DNA from: Methylobacterium fujisawaense
GTDB lineage: Bacteria > Pseudomonadota > Alphaproteobacteria > Rhizobiales > Beijerinckiaceae
Assembly (NCBI RefSeq): GCF_014138435.1
Contig: NZ_JACJIM010000001.1
Location: 186,001 to 250,000 of the forward strand
Direction: 5' to 3'
Length of the DNA stretch: 64,000 nucleotides
Shown: positions 8,311 to 18,353 of the stretch, one piece after another
Layout: every line of letters starts with the position of its first letter
Position numbering within the stretch: the stretch's first letter is position 1
Translations under genes and position numbers: made by a program
Notes under the pieces: generated by a model
The model's database searches: none
What the model saw: the letters and a program-made list of their open reading frames with translations, nothing else
Told to the model about the DNA's origin: nothing

Positions 8311-9162
8311 CTAAAGCCTAAAATCCTCGCCGAGATACAGGCGCCGCGCATCCGGGTTCGCCACGATCTCCTCCGGCGTGCCCTCGGTGAGGATGCGGCC
8401 GGAATGGGCGATGTAGGCCCGGTCAATCAGGCCCAGCGTCTCGCGGACGTTGTGGTCGGTGATCAGCACGCCGATGCCGCGCTGCTTCAGGTGCTTCACC
8501 AGATCCTGGATGTCGCCCACCGCGATCGGGTCGATGCCCGCGAAGGGCTCGTCCAGCAGCATGAAGGTCGGCGAGGAGGCGAGCGCCCGGGCGATCTCGC
8601 AGCGTCGCCGCTCGCCGCCCGAGAGCGCGATCGAGGGCGACTTGCGCAGGCGCGCGATGTCGAACTCCTCCAATAGGGAATCGAGCTTGCGGGCGCGCGC
8701 CTTGCGGTCGGGCTCGGCCACCTCCAGCACCGCGCGGATGTTGTCCTCGACGGTGAGCCCGCGGAAGATCGAGGCCTCCTGCGGCAGATAGCCGATCCCG
8801 AGCCGCGCCCGCTGGTACATGGGCAGGTGCGTGATCGGCAGGCCGTCCAGGGTGATGTGGCCGCGATCGGCCGCCACCAGCCCTGTGATCATGTAGAAGA
8901 TCGTGGTCTTGCCGGCGCCGTTCGGGCCCAGCAGTCCCACGGCCTCGCCGGTGCGGACGGTGAGCCCGGCCTCGTGGACCACCGTGCGGGCGCCGTAGCT
9001 CTTACGCAGGCCGCTCACGCTGAGGATGCCGAGCCCGCCCGCCTCGGCCGCGGACCAGCCCTCGGCCTCGGACGCGTCCGGCTGCCGCGCGCGCCGGCCG
9101 AACAGGCGGCCGAGCCAGCTCGTTCGGCCCGCCGGGTCCTGCGGGCCAGCCTGGAACGCCAC
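8311..9162 (-). CDS. lptB: LPS export ABC transporter ATP-binding protein LptB
   Basis: An ABC ATPase of about 283 residues that powers LPS extraction from the inner membrane with LptFG. Visible motifs are Walker A GPNGAGKTT, Q-loop LPQEASIFRGLTVEDNI (typical of LptB), signature LSGGERRRCEIARAL, Walker B FMLLDEPFAGIDP and switch TDHNVRETL. The frame stays open far upstream through lptA. I take GTG 9162 (VAFQAGPQDP), 8 nt after the lptA stop, as the start. This gives an N-terminal extension of about 40 residues beyond the usual family start and before the core ABC fold (ILSVSGLRKSYGA). That start is uncertain. It is the last gene of lptC-lptA-lptB. Confidence 0.93.
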   Translation of the reverse strand: MAFQAGPQDPAGRTSWLGRLFGRRARQPDASEAEGWSAAEAGGLGILSVSGLRKSYGARTVVHEAGLTVRTGEAVGLLGPNGAGKTTIFYMITGLVAADRGHITLDGLPITHLPMYQRARLGIGYLPQEASIFRGLTVEDNIRAVLEVAEPDRKARARKLDSLLEEFDIARLRKSPSIALSGGERRRCEIARALASSPTFMLLDEPFAGIDPIAVGDIQDLVKHLKQRGIGVLITDHNVRETLGLIDRAYIAHSGRILTEGTPEEIVANPDARRLYLGEDFRL

Positions 9163-9170
9163 GGCGCCGC

Positions 9171-9830
9171 TCAATCGACCTGCGCCTTCGGCCTGGGCGG
9201 CGGCTGCGTGCAGCCCTTCGCCTTGCCGTCCTTGGCGTCGGACTTCTCGCCGGGCACGAACAGGGCCGAGACGCGGCCGCCCGCCACCGGGTCCATGTTC
9301 GCGCGCCCGGTGTTCATGTCGTAGACGAGCCGCTGGCCGCGGGTGACGTTCTGGCACTGGCTCAGGACGACATTGCCGGTCAGCACGATCCGCTTGGCGT
9401 CCTGATCGAACACCGCATGGTCGCCGGTGGCGACCTGATCCTTCTGCACCACCGTCACCGGACCGGCGCAATCGACCTTCTGGATCCCGTTCTCGGCGGG
9501 ATTCCGGGGTGCCGCTTCGGCCCCCTCCTCCTTCGCCTCGCCCTTGGCAGCCTTGCCGGGCGCGTCCTTGCCGCGCTTGTAGGTGACCGTCATGGTCGAG
9601 CACCGGATGGTGCTGTCGCCCTGCACGGCCACGACGTTGCCGGCGAAGATCGCCTTGTTCTCCCGGTCGAACACGTCGAGCCGGTCGGCGTCGATCTTGA
9701 TCGGGTCCTTGCCTCCGCCCCCGATATTCCCGAAGGGCGAATCTTTCCGCGCGGACTTCTCGGCGAAAGCCGGGCCGGCGAGAACCAGCCCCGCCGCCAG
9801 GGCGGCCCAGACGAGGCGGGCGGCGCTCAT
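9171..9830 (-). CDS. lptA: Periplasmic LPS bridge protein LptA
   Basis: A 219-residue protein with a signal peptide (MSAARLVWAALAAGLVLAGPAFA) and an OstA/LptA beta-jellyroll: IKIDADRLDVFDRENKAIFAGNV and the repeated pattern DHAVFDQDAKRIVLTGNVVLS. It forms the periplasmic bridge carrying LPS from LptC to LptD. A charged Lys/Glu/Ala-rich insertion (about residues 85-110) separates the two halves of the jellyroll, as in several alphaproteobacterial LptA proteins. Its ATG overlaps the lptC stop (ATGA) and lptB follows 8 nt after its stop. Confidence 0.92.
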   Translation of the reverse strand: MSAARLVWAALAAGLVLAGPAFAEKSARKDSPFGNIGGGGKDPIKIDADRLDVFDRENKAIFAGNVVAVQGDSTIRCSTMTVTYKRGKDAPGKAAKGEAKEEGAEAAPRNPAENGIQKVDCAGPVTVVQKDQVATGDHAVFDQDAKRIVLTGNVVLSQCQNVTRGQRLVYDMNTGRANMDPVAGGRVSALFVPGEKSDAKDGKAKGCTQPPPRPKAQVD

Positions 9831-10546
9831 CGCGCACCGTCCGCGGCTTGGGCGTCCGACGTCAGGATGCGGGCCTGCGGCTTCTCGGCCTGATCCTCGT
9901 TGAGGATCACCACCTGGACCTTGCCCACGAAGGAGATCCGCTTACCGTTCTCGACGACGTCGAGGGTGTCGGCCTTCACGGTGGCCCGCGGGCTCGAAAC
10001 GGTGACAGGCTCCTGCGAGCTGATGGCGCCGGTCTTGAACGCCACGGCGGCCGAGCGCAGGCGCACCTCCTCGCCCTTGTCGGTCCAGATCCGGATGTCG
10101 TCCTTCAGGTCGAGCGCCTCGCGGGCCGTGTCGAACAGGCCCGACACCGCCGAGAGCCGGGCGATGCCGCCCTGATCGTCGGTGGCGATGTGGCCGCGCA
10201 TCTGCTGCAGCTCGATCTGGCTCGGCTTGCGGACGTCCTGCAGGGCGGCGTCCGCCGTCACCTCGTAGCCGCGCGTTCCCTGGCGGAAGCCCGAGAGCCG
10301 CGGATTCTCCATGCGGACCTTCGAGCCCGCCAGCGTCACCGGACCGACCGAGACGCCCGGCAGCTGGGCCGCGAAAGGATTGAACAGGTACCCCAGCAGC
10401 AGCGCCACCGAGCCCCCGGCGACCACCGGAATCATGCGGCGCATGGTGCGCACGCGTCCGCTGTGGCGATACGCCCGGGCATGGGCCCGGGTCCGCGCCG
10501 CCGCGACCGCCTGTCCGTTGCCGGCTTCAGCCTCGACCGGGTTCAT
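9827..10546 (-). CDS. lptC: LPS export protein LptC
   Basis: A 239-residue protein with one N-terminal membrane helix (MIPVVAGGSVALLLGYLF, about residues 37-54) and a periplasmic LptC beta-jellyroll (GPVTLAGSKVRMENPRLSGF, then SGLFDTAREALDLKDDI). It receives LPS from the LptB2FG complex and passes it to LptA. I take ATG 10546 (MNPVEAEAGNG); the frame extends upstream to 10636 but that part is arginine-rich and unlike the family. It heads the three-gene lpt operon, which ends at lptB with no rpoN or hpf gene after it. Confidence 0.88.
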   Translation of the reverse strand: MNPVEAEAGNGQAVAAARTRAHARAYRHSGRVRTMRRMIPVVAGGSVALLLGYLFNPFAAQLPGVSVGPVTLAGSKVRMENPRLSGFRQGTRGYEVTADAALQDVRKPSQIELQQMRGHIATDDQGGIARLSAVSGLFDTAREALDLKDDIRIWTDKGEEVRLRSAAVAFKTGAISSQEPVTVSSPRATVKADTLDVVENGKRISFVGKVQVVILNEDQAEKPQARILTSDAQAADGAR

Positions 10547-10719
10547 GCAGCGTCCGTGAGGCGCGCCTGACGCGCGCGAGAGGGTTCGGCTCAGACGCCT
10601 GCGGCCCCCACCGCGCCCGCGCCATCGGCCGGGCAATGATCCCGACCGGTGGCGAAGTTATGGCTCGACCGTTTCCGAATGATCAACCGAACCGACAATC
10701 GTCCGGCGCGGATGTGTGT

Positions 10720-10769
10720 GGAGACACACGCCGCGCGCGGCTTTCCGCCTGCGCCCGGCGCGTGTCTCC
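10720..10769. repeat. Imperfect inverted repeat between htpG and lptC
   Basis: GGAGACACACGCC (10720-10732) and GGCGCGTGTCTCC (10757-10769) pair at 12 of 13 positions around a 24-bp GC-rich loop. It lies just after the htpG stop on the minus strand and before lptC. It may serve as the htpG terminator, although no T-tract follows. Confidence 0.5.
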
Positions 10770-10775
10770 GTAGTC

Positions 10776-12608
10776 CTACGCGCTGCGCGCCGCCGCCAGG
10801 GCCGCCGCCACAGTCCGGGCGAAGGCCGCCGGGTCGCGGGGGCTGTCGCCATCCTGGATGCGGGCGAGGTCGAGGAGCGTGCCGGCCGCCTGCGGCACCT
10901 CCGACTCGGGTGCCGCGGCCAGCGCCCGAATCAGCGGATGGCGCGGGTTGATCTCCAGGACCGGCTGCCCGGCCCCGGCCCGCCCTGCCCGCCGCATGAG
11001 CCGCTGCATCTGCAGGTCTGGGCCTCCGGTCCCGGCGGACAGGACCACCGCCGAGTCGACCAGCCGGTCGGTGGTGCGCACGTCCGAGACCTCGCTGCCC
11101 AGCGCGGTCTTCACGGCGGCCACGAACGCATCGATGCCCTCGGGCGCCTCCGGCTGCTCGCCCTCGAGGGCGAACTTCGACAGGTCGAGCCCACCCTTGG
11201 TGATCGAGCGGAGCGGCTTCTCCTCGAAGCTGCCGAGCTGGTCGGGCCAGAAGGCGTCGACGTGATCGGAGAGCAGCAGCACCTCGAGGCCGCGCGCCTT
11301 GAAGCCCTCGAGCTGGGGCGACGACTTCAGCGCCTCGGCATCGTCGGCGACGAGGTAGTAGATCGCCTCCTGGCCATCCTTCATGCGGGATACGTAATCC
11401 GGCAGGGAGGTCCAGCCCTCCACCGCCGAGGAGCGGAAGCGCAGGAGCGGGGCGATCTCACCCCGGCGCTCGAAATCCTCGTAGATGCCCTCCTTAAGGA
11501 CGGGGCCGAAATTCTCCCAGAAGGCTTGGTAGCCCTCGGCGTCCTTGGCGCGGGTTGCGAGTTCGGACACGACGCGGCCGGTCACGGCGCGGCGGATCCG
11601 CGCCAGGGCCGGGGTCGATTGCAGCATCTCGCGGGACACGTTGAGGGGCAGGTCTTCGGTATCGACCACGCCCTGGACGAAGCGCAGCCAGGGCGGCAGC
11701 AGTTCGGCCTCGTCGGTGATGAACATCCGCCGCACGTGGAGCCGGACCTTGCTCTGCCGCTCGTTCTCGAGCGCCTGGAAGGGCTTCGAACCGGGGATGA
11801 ACAGCAGCGCGGCGAATTCGAGTTGCCCCTCGGCGCGCCAGTGGAGCGTCGCCCAGGGCTTGTCGAAGTTCATGCCGATGGAGTGGTAGAACGCCTCGTA
11901 CTGCTCCTCGGTGACCTCGGACTTCGCCTTGCGCCAGAGCGCGGTGCCCTGATTGGCCGATTCGTCCTTGCCGTCGCGCACGACCGCGATCGGCACGGTG
12001 ATGAAGTCGGCCCATTTCCGCACGAGATGGTCGAGCCGGTAAGGCTCCAGGTACTCGTCGGCGTCGCCCTTGAGATGGAGCACGATGTCGGTGCCGGGTT
12101 CCGCCCGGGTGGCAGGCTCCAGGGTGTAGTTGCCCTGGCCTTCGGAGGCCCAGGTCCAGGCCTCGTCGCTGCCGGCGCGGCGCGACGTGACCGTCACCCG
12201 GTCGGCGACCATGAAGGCCGAGTAGAAGCCGACGCCGAACTGGCCGATCAGGCTCGGCCGGTCCTCGGCCTTGGCGGATTCCAGCGTCTGCGAGAACGCC
12301 CGCGTGCCGGAGCGCGCGATGGTGCCGAGGTTGGTGGCGAGATCCTCCTTGGTCATGCCGATGCCGGCATCCGACACGGTCAGGGTCCGCGCCTCCTTGT
12401 CGGGGGCGATGCGGACCTTGGCGTCCGCCGGCAGGGCGCTCGCCGCCGAGGTCAGGGCCTCGAACCGCCGCCGGTCCATGGCGTCGGCGGCGTTGGCCAC
12501 GAGTTCGCGCAGGAAGATCTCGCGGTCGGAATAGAGCGCGTGCACGACGAGGTCGAGGAGCCGGCCTACCTCCGCCCCGAACTCGTGCCGCTCAATCGTC
12601 TCGCTCAC
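10776..12608 (-). CDS. htpG: Molecular chaperone HtpG (Hsp90)
   Basis: A 610-residue cytoplasmic Hsp90. The N-terminal GHKL ATPase domain shows all nucleotide-site motifs: [11 protein letters not shown], the DAGIGMT loop, [11 protein letters not shown] and the lid glycine motif [11 protein letters not shown]. The middle domain carries the catalytic-arginine region ([11 protein letters not shown]) and the C-terminal part has the dimerisation helices. Length is close to the family norm. It helps refold client proteins under heat and oxidative stress. It follows kup in the same direction with 164 bp between, where a promoter with a heat-shock-like spacing is visible. Confidence 0.96.
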   Translation of the reverse strand: MSETIERHEFGAEVGRLLDLVVHALYSDREIFLRELVANAADAMDRRRFEALTSAASALPADAKVRIAPDKEARTLTVSDAGIGMTKEDLATNLGTIARSGTRAFSQTLESAKAEDRPSLIGQFGVGFYSAFMVADRVTVTSRRAGSDEAWTWASEGQGNYTLEPATRAEPGTDIVLHLKGDADEYLEPYRLDHLVRKWADFITVPIAVVRDGKDESANQGTALWRKAKSEVTEEQYEAFYHSIGMNFDKPWATLHWRAEGQLEFAALLFIPGSKPFQALENERQSKVRLHVRRMFITDEAELLPPWLRFVQGVVDTEDLPLNVSREMLQSTPALARIRRAVTGRVVSELATRAKDAEGYQAFWENFGPVLKEGIYEDFERRGEIAPLLRFRSSAVEGWTSLPDYVSRMKDGQEAIYYLVADDAEALKSSPQLEGFKARGLEVLLLSDHVDAFWPDQLGSFEEKPLRSITKGGLDLSKFALEGEQPEAPEGIDAFVAAVKTALGSEVSDVRTTDRLVDSAVVLSAGTGGPDLQMQRLMRRAGRAGAGQPVLEINPRHPLIRALAAAPESEVPQAAGTLLDLARIQDGDSPRDPAAFARTVAAALAAARSA

Positions 12609-12642
12609 GGGTCATGCCTCCGCTGTGGGAAAATCGCGGTGG

Positions 12643-12674
12643 CGATATGCTGGCGAACGCGGCCGTTTTCAATG
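12643..12674 (-). promoter_or_regulatory. Candidate promoter of htpG (RpoH-like)
   Basis: On the minus strand a -35-like CATTGAAA (12667-12674) and a -10-like CATATCG (12643-12649) are 17 bp apart, 34 bp upstream of the htpG ATG. TTGAAA is compatible with either the housekeeping or the heat-shock sigma factor. The assignment rests on match and position only. Confidence 0.42.
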
Positions 12675-12772
12675 CGCCGCGCGGGCTCGGCATCGCCGTC
12701 ATGGCGGTCCGCCGCCTGTGGAGGCCCTGCCCTTCGGGCGTGCCGCGGCGCGGCCCTGTTCAGGGCCCCGGT

Positions 12773-14767
12773 TCAAATCTCGATCTCGGTTCCCACCTCG
12801 ACGATCTGACGGGTCGGCAGGCCGAAATGGGCGCCGGTGCGCTCGGCATTGCGCTTCATGAAGCTGAACATCGCCTCCCGCCAGGGCGCCATGCCGGGAT
12901 GGGTGGGCGACGGGATGACCACCTCGTGGCCCACGAAGTAGGTGATGTCCTCGAGGTATTCCGGAGGCAGGAGGCCGCTCGCCACGGCGCATCGCAGCCC
13001 CTCGGGGATCGAGGCGGTCTGCATGAAGCCGTACCGCAGGACGACCCGTTCCATGCCGGGCGTATACTTCGAGATCGCCTTGCGGATGCCCTGCGCAACC
13101 AGCGTCACCTGCGCCCGCTCGGCGGCGCAAATGACCGGCTCCTCCTCGTAGACGACGGTGATCAGGAGGATCCGCTCGTGGAGGCACCGGCTGCGCTCCA
13201 GCAGACGGCCGAGGGCCATCGGGATGCCATCGGTGGCGGCGGTCAGGAAGGCCGCGGTGCCCGGGAGCGTCACCGGCGGGTGCGAGGTCAGGCGGGCGAG
13301 GAAGGTCGCCTCGGACATCCGCATGGTCTGGCGGACGGATTCGAGAACGCGGTTGCCCGTCATCCATGTCAGCATCAGGAAGGCGACCGCGGCGGCCAGC
13401 AGCAGCGGAAACCAGCCGCCCTCGAAGAGCTTCACGCTGTTGGCGGCGAAGAACACGGCGTCGAGGGTGAGGAAGGCGCCGTTGACCGCGAAGACCAAGA
13501 TCGGATTGTAGCCCCAGCGCAGCGCGATGAGCGCGGCGAGCAGCGTGGTGATGCCCATCAGGGCCGAGACCGCGATGCCGTAGGCGCCGGCGAGGGCGTC
13601 GGAGGAGCCGAACACGACCACCGCCGTGAGGGTCGCTGCGGCCAGGAGCCAGTTCACCGCCGGCACATAGATCTGGCCGCGCTCGTCCCGGTCTGTGTGG
13701 ACGACCCGCATCATCGGCATGAAGCCGAGCTGGATCGATTGCTGGGTCAACGAATAGACGCCCGAGATCACCGCCTGCGAGGCGATGACGGTCGCCATCG
13801 TGGCCAGGGCGACCAGGGGATAATGGGCCCAGTCGGGGGCGAGCCGATAGAACGGATTCTCGACCGCACCGGGATCGGCGATGATCAGGGCGCCCTGCCC
13901 GCAATAGTGGATCAATAGCGCCGGCAGCACGAGACCGAACCACGCGAAGCGGATCGCGGGGGCGCCGAAATGGCCGAGATCGGCATACATCGCCTCGCCG
14001 CCGGTCACCGCCAGGAAGGCCGCGCCCAGCATCAGGAAGCTGACATGCCAGCCGGCATGGACGAGGAAGTCCACCGCCCGCAACGGGTTGGCCGCCGCCA
14101 GGATTTCCGGCGTGCGCAGGATGCTGGGGATCGCGAGCAGGACGAGGACGACGAACCAGACGAGCATCACGGGCCCGAACACGCGGCCGATGGCGGCCAC
14201 GCCCTTGTGCTGGACCAGGAACAGCCCGACGAGGATGACGAGCGTGATCGGCACCACGTACGGGCCGAGCGCCGGCGCATCGACCTTCACGCCCTCGATC
14301 GCCGACAGGACCGAGATCGCCGGGGTGATCGCGCCGTCGCCGTAGAGCAGCGCCGCCCCCACCAGACCGACCACCAGAAGCAGCGCCTTCCCCGTGCCCG
14401 GCCGGGCCTGCCGGGCGCCGAGCAGCGCCAGCATGGCGACGATGCCGCCCTCGCCGCGGTTGTCGGCGCGCAGGATCAGCACCGCGTATTTCAGCGACAC
14501 GATCAGGATCAGCGACCACAGGATCAGCGACACCGCCCCCGTGGCCGCCGCCGGCACCGACGCCCCGCCGGCGGTCGCCGCCTTCACGGCCTCCTTGAAC
14601 GCGTAGAGCGGGCTCGTGCCGATGTCGCCGTACACGACGCCCAGCGCGCCCAGCATCAGCGCGGCGCCGGGCCCATGTCGGACGGCACCGGGTTTGCGCG
14701 CCACCGGCGCCGCCGGAAGATCGACCGCCGGGGCAGCCGCGGAGGGCAGGGCTTGGCTCACGGTCAC
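12773..14767 (-). CDS. kup: Low-affinity potassium uptake protein Kup
   Basis: A 664-residue KUP/HAK/KT transporter. The family signature GVVYGDIGTSPLYAFKEAV lies at the start of helix 1, followed by about eleven more helices (for example ALLLVVGLVGAALLYGDGAITPAIS and GVYSLTQQSIQLGFMPMM) and a cytoplasmic C-terminal domain of about 200 residues ending in VEVGTEIEI. It imports K+ with protons. The length is slightly over the E. coli protein because of an Ala/Pro-rich N-terminal tail of about 30 residues. It stands upstream of htpG in the same direction but with its own gap, so co-transcription is uncertain. Confidence 0.95.
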   Translation of the reverse strand: MTVSQALPSAAAPAVDLPAAPVARKPGAVRHGPGAALMLGALGVVYGDIGTSPLYAFKEAVKAATAGGASVPAAATGAVSLILWSLILIVSLKYAVLILRADNRGEGGIVAMLALLGARQARPGTGKALLLVVGLVGAALLYGDGAITPAISVLSAIEGVKVDAPALGPYVVPITLVILVGLFLVQHKGVAAIGRVFGPVMLVWFVVLVLLAIPSILRTPEILAAANPLRAVDFLVHAGWHVSFLMLGAAFLAVTGGEAMYADLGHFGAPAIRFAWFGLVLPALLIHYCGQGALIIADPGAVENPFYRLAPDWAHYPLVALATMATVIASQAVISGVYSLTQQSIQLGFMPMMRVVHTDRDERGQIYVPAVNWLLAAATLTAVVVFGSSDALAGAYGIAVSALMGITTLLAALIALRWGYNPILVFAVNGAFLTLDAVFFAANSVKLFEGGWFPLLLAAAVAFLMLTWMTGNRVLESVRQTMRMSEATFLARLTSHPPVTLPGTAAFLTAATDGIPMALGRLLERSRCLHERILLITVVYEEEPVICAAERAQVTLVAQGIRKAISKYTPGMERVVLRYGFMQTASIPEGLRCAVASGLLPPEYLEDITYFVGHEVVIPSPTHPGMAPWREAMFSFMKRNAERTGAHFGLPTRQIVEVGTEIEI

Positions 14768-14934
14768 GTCCGGTCGATGGCGTCGCGGTTGGGCGAAACC
14801 TTAGCGAGTCGGTCGCGCGGCGATAGACTTCGGGTGTCTCAGCCGCGCTGATGACGAAGACTTGTCACCCGAACGTGATGATCTTCGAGCCCTGCCCGAC
14901 GGCGGATCTCCGTTGCGCCCCGGAGGTCGCCCAT

Positions 14935-15807
14935 TCAGGCCGCGTCGAGGCCCAGGTCGATGATCGCCGCCGAGTGGGTGATCCAGCCGCAGGAGATCAG
15001 GTCGACGCCCGAGGCCGCGACCGCCCCCACCGTCTCGCGGGTGATCCGGCCCGACGCCTCGGAGAGCGCGCGTCCGTCGATCATCGCCACCGCGCGGGTG
15101 AGCTGGTCGGGCCCCATATTGTCGAGGAGCACCGCGTCGACCCCGACCGAAAGGGCCTCCTCCAGTTGCTCCAGGCTGTCGACCTCGCACTCGATCTTCA
15201 CGAGATGGCCGGCCCGGGCGCGGGCGCGCTCGATGGCCGGCACGATGCCGCCCGCCACCGCCACGTGGTTGTCCTTGATCAGCACGGCATCGTCGAGGCC
15301 GAAGCGGTGGTTCGACCCCCCACCCGCGCGCACGGCGTGCTTCTCCAGGGCGCGCAGGCCCGGCGTGGTCTTGCGGGTGCAGACGATCGAGGCCTTGCCG
15401 TGCGGGCGGGCCGCCTCGACGAGGCCGTGGGTGGCCGTGGCGACGCCCGACATCCGGCAGAGCAGGTTCAGGGCGACGCGCTCGGCGGTGAGGATGGCGC
15501 GGGCCGGCCCCTCGAGGTGCAGCACCACGTCGCCCGGTGCGACGCGGGCCCCGTCGCCGCGCTCGACCGTGACGGTGACGGCCGGATCGACCAGCGCGAA
15601 CGCGATGGCGGCGGCATCGGTGCCGGAGATCACGCCGTCCTGGCGGGAGGCGATCACGCCGCGCATCCGCTCGCCGGGGGGCACGATGGCGTCGGTTGTG
15701 ATGTCGCCGGCCCGGCCGAGATCCTCCAGCAGGGCGGCGCGCACCACCGGCTCCACCAGGAGCCGCGGCAGGGGCAGGATCGCGTCGGAGAAGACCGATC
15801 GGGTCAT
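14935..15807 (-). CDS. nadC: Nicotinate-nucleotide pyrophosphorylase (quinolinate phosphoribosyltransferase)
   Basis: A 290-residue enzyme that converts quinolinate and PRPP to nicotinate mononucleotide, CO2 and PPi, the third step of de novo NAD synthesis. Motifs: LLEDLGRAGDITTDAIVP at the N-terminus, ERVALNLLCRMSGVAT, the substrate-binding CTRKTTPGLRALEKHAV, and the barrel strands IKDNHV, IECEVDSLEQLEEAL and VLLDNMGP. The start ATG 15807 overlaps the nadB stop (ATGA), making the third gene of nadA-nadB-nadC translationally coupled. Confidence 0.96.
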   Translation of the reverse strand: MTRSVFSDAILPLPRLLVEPVVRAALLEDLGRAGDITTDAIVPPGERMRGVIASRQDGVISGTDAAAIAFALVDPAVTVTVERGDGARVAPGDVVLHLEGPARAILTAERVALNLLCRMSGVATATHGLVEAARPHGKASIVCTRKTTPGLRALEKHAVRAGGGSNHRFGLDDAVLIKDNHVAVAGGIVPAIERARARAGHLVKIECEVDSLEQLEEALSVGVDAVLLDNMGPDQLTRAVAMIDGRALSEASGRITRETVGAVAASGVDLISCGWITHSAAIIDLGLDAA

Positions 15808-17327
15808 GGCGTCAGGGCCTCCTCGGCGACCGTCCGGCCGCTCTGCGCCGCCCGGAGATCGGCCAGCGTGGTCTCGGTATGGGTCGCGGCTGCGAGATGC
15901 GGATGATCGCTGCGCCAATGGGCGCCGCGGCTCTCCTGGCGGTCCAACGCGCCGCGGGCGATCAGCAGCGCCACCAGCGCGGCGTCGCAGGATTCCGCCT
16001 CCGGCGTCAGGGCGGCGACCGCCCCCCCGAGGCCGGCGGCGTCGCGCACGACCCCGACCTGGCGCTCCATCAGGCCACGGATCGCCGTCAGGTCACCGGA
16101 GGTGCGGGCGGTCACGGCCTGGGGCACGATGGCCGCCGGCGGCGGCGCGTCGAGCCCGTCGGCGATGAAGCGGGCATAGGCCAGCCCTTCCAGCAGGGAG
16201 TTGCTGGCGAGGCGGTTGGCGCCGTGCAGGCCCGTGGAGGAGACCTCGCCGCAGGCATAGAGGCCCGGCACCGATGTGGCGCCGTGCGCGTCCACCTTCA
16301 CGCCGCCCATATGGTAGTGCGCCGCCGGGCGGACCGGGATCGGCTGCACGGCCGGGTCGATGCCGGCGGCGGCGCAGAGTCCCGCCACGGTCGGGAAGCG
16401 CGTCGGCATCGCGGCGCCTAGCGCACCGCGGGCGTCGAGATAGACCGTGCGGCCGCGCTGCAGCGCCTGGAAGATGCCGCGGGCGACGACGTCGCGGGGG
16501 GCGAGATCGCCGCCGGCGATACCGGCCATGACGGGTGCGCCGGTCTCGTCGATGAGTCGGGCGCCCTCCCCGCGCAGGGCCTCGGTGGCGAGCGGCATCG
16601 GGTCGGCGCCGGCCGCGATGGCGGTCGGGTGGAACTGCACGAACTCCATATCGCGCATGACGGCACCGGCCCGGGCGGCGAGCGCCAGACCGCGGCCGAC
16701 GGCGCCGGGCGGGTTCGTGGTGGCCGCGTAGAGGGCGCCGACGCCGCCGGTGGCCAGCACCACGGCGCGGGCCGGGATGCGGAACAGGGCGCCGTCGCGC
16801 TCGGCGACGATGCCGGCCACGGCCCCGCCCGCGTCCCGGAGCAGGTCGCAGGCCCGCGCCGTGACGATCTCGACGGACGGCGCAGCGAGAACGGCCCGCA
16901 CCAGCCCTTCGAGCACGCGCGCCCCGGTCGCGTCGCCGCCGGAGCGGACGATGCGGCGGCGGCCATGCGCGGCCTCAAGCCCGAGCGCGAGCGCGGCATC
17001 GTCGGTCCGGTCGAACGGGACGCCGATCCGCACCAGCCAATCGATCAGGCCCGGCCCTTCCTGAGCCACGCGGAGCGCGACGTCGGACTCGGTCAGCCCG
17101 GCGCCGGCCGCTTCCGTATCGGCGGCGTGCAGTTCCGCCGCGTCATCGGCGCCGACCGCGGCGGCGATGCCGCCCTGCGCCCAGCCGGTGGCGGTGCCGA
17201 GGCCCAGGGCCGACGCGGTGACCAGCGTCACCGGCCGGGGCGCGAGACGCAGCGCGACGCTGAGCCCCGCGACGCCGCCGCCGACCACGACGACGCGGTC
17301 GGCGGTGCTGGGCGAGACGGCGTTCAT
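15804..17327 (-). CDS. nadB: L-aspartate oxidase
   Basis: A 507-residue flavoprotein that oxidises aspartate to iminoaspartate, the substrate of NadA. It has the FAD-binding [14 protein letters not shown] at the N-terminus, the succinate dehydrogenase/fumarate reductase family features [11 protein letters not shown] and [10 protein letters not shown], and the substrate-pocket region [13 protein letters not shown] followed by [21 protein letters not shown]. The C-terminal part is shorter and more divergent than in E. coli. The start at ATG 17327 ([18 protein letters not shown]) overlaps the nadA stop. The frame stays open upstream across nadA, but that part is a shadow. Confidence 0.96.
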   Translation of the reverse strand: MNAVSPSTADRVVVVGGGVAGLSVALRLAPRPVTLVTASALGLGTATGWAQGGIAAAVGADDAAELHAADTEAAGAGLTESDVALRVAQEGPGLIDWLVRIGVPFDRTDDAALALGLEAAHGRRRIVRSGGDATGARVLEGLVRAVLAAPSVEIVTARACDLLRDAGGAVAGIVAERDGALFRIPARAVVLATGGVGALYAATTNPPGAVGRGLALAARAGAVMRDMEFVQFHPTAIAAGADPMPLATEALRGEGARLIDETGAPVMAGIAGGDLAPRDVVARGIFQALQRGRTVYLDARGALGAAMPTRFPTVAGLCAAAGIDPAVQPIPVRPAAHYHMGGVKVDAHGATSVPGLYACGEVSSTGLHGANRLASNSLLEGLAYARFIADGLDAPPPAAIVPQAVTARTSGDLTAIRGLMERQVGVVRDAAGLGGAVAALTPEAESCDAALVALLIARGALDRQESRGAHWRSDHPHLAAATHTETTLADLRAAQSGRTVAEEALTP

Positions 17328-18340
17328 CGCGTGCGCACCTGGAGCATGCGCTCCACGGCCGCCCGGGCCCGGTCGGCCAAAGCCGGATCGACCGTGACCT
17401 CGTGGGTCATCGTCTCCAGCGCGCGGCGGATGTTCGCCAAGCTCATCCGCTTCATGTGCGGGCACATGTTGCAGGGCTTGATGAACTCGATATCCGGGTT
17501 CTGCGCCGCGATGTTGTCGGCCATCGAGCACTCGGTGACGAGCACCACCTGCTTCGGCCGCTTCTCCACGACGAAGTCCATCATCATCGCGGTGGAGCCG
17601 GAGAAGTCGGACTCGGCCACCACGTCGGGCGGGCATTCCGGATGCGCGATCACCGTCACGCCGGGATAGCTGTCGCGGACCTCGCGGATGTCGGCCGGGG
17701 TGAAGCGCTCGTGCACCTCGCAGTGGCCGGCCCAGGTCAGGATCTCGACCTCGGGAATCTCGGCCTGGACGTTCTGCGCCAGGAACTCGTCCGGGATCAT
17801 CAGCACGCGGGGCGCGTTCAGCGACTTCACCACCGCGACGGCGTTGCCGGAGGTGCAGCACAAATCCGACTCGGCCTTCACGGCCGCCGAGGTGTTCACG
17901 TAGGTCACGATCGGCACGCCCGGATACTTCGCCCGCAGGCCGCGCACGTCCGCGGCCGTGATCGAATCGGCCAGCGAGCAGCCCGCGCCCATGTCGGGGA
18001 TCAGCACGGTCTTGGCCGGGTTCAGGAGCTTGGCGGTCTCGGCCATGAAGTGGACGCCCGCCAGCACGATCACGTCCGCGTCGACATTCACCGCCTCGCG
18101 GGCGAGCGCGAGGCTGTCGCCGACGATGTCGGCCACCGTGTGGAAGATCTCGGGCGCCTGATAATTGTGCGCCAGGATCACGGCGTTGCGCTCCCGCTTC
18201 AGGCGCAGGATCGCCTCGATGTCGGGGGCGAGCGCCGGCCACTCGATCGCCGGAACGTGCCGGCTGACGCGGGCGTAGAGATCCGGAAGCGGCAGGCCCG
18301 GGATGGGCGTGCGGGAGACGGGTGCAACGGTCGCCGCCAT
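17324..18340 (-). CDS. nadA: Quinolinate synthase NadA
   Basis: A 338-residue [4Fe-4S] enzyme that condenses iminoaspartate with dihydroxyacetone phosphate to quinolinate. Visible family features are [22 protein letters not shown], the cluster cysteines in [22 protein letters not shown] and [10 protein letters not shown], and the repeated three-fold architecture. The start is ATG 18340 ([11 protein letters not shown]): a GGAGG site (18346-18350) lies 5 nt upstream. The longer frame would begin at an ATG inside the operator palindrome and would place the ribosome site inside the coding sequence. It heads nadABC and is likely controlled through the two palindromes upstream. Confidence 0.96.
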   Translation of the reverse strand: MAATVAPVSRTPIPGLPLPDLYARVSRHVPAIEWPALAPDIEAILRLKRERNAVILAHNYQAPEIFHTVADIVGDSLALAREAVNVDADVIVLAGVHFMAETAKLLNPAKTVLIPDMGAGCSLADSITAADVRGLRAKYPGVPIVTYVNTSAAVKAESDLCCTSGNAVAVVKSLNAPRVLMIPDEFLAQNVQAEIPEVEILTWAGHCEVHERFTPADIREVRDSYPGVTVIAHPECPPDVVAESDFSGSTAMMMDFVVEKRPKQVVLVTECSMADNIAAQNPDIEFIKPCNMCPHMKRMSLANIRRALETMTHEVTVDPALADRARAAVERMLQVRTR

Positions 18341-18345
18341 GGCGT

Positions 18346-18350
18346 CCTCC
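18346..18350 (-). promoter_or_regulatory. Ribosome binding site fixing the nadA start
   Basis: GGAGG on the minus strand, 5 nt before ATG 18340. It argues against the longer start at 18370 and against the in-frame ATG at 18352, which overlaps this site. Confidence 0.75.
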
Positions 18351-18353
18351 ATT

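Noticed and set aside
9163..9837. Extension of the lptB frame through lptA
   Set aside because: It overlaps the well-supported lptA gene in another frame and its translation is low-complexity. The lptB domain begins after 9162.
17328..18242. Upstream extension of the nadB reading frame
   Set aside because: The frame is open across nadA, but the FAD fold starts at ATG 17327 and the overlap with the nadA stop (ATGA) sets the start.
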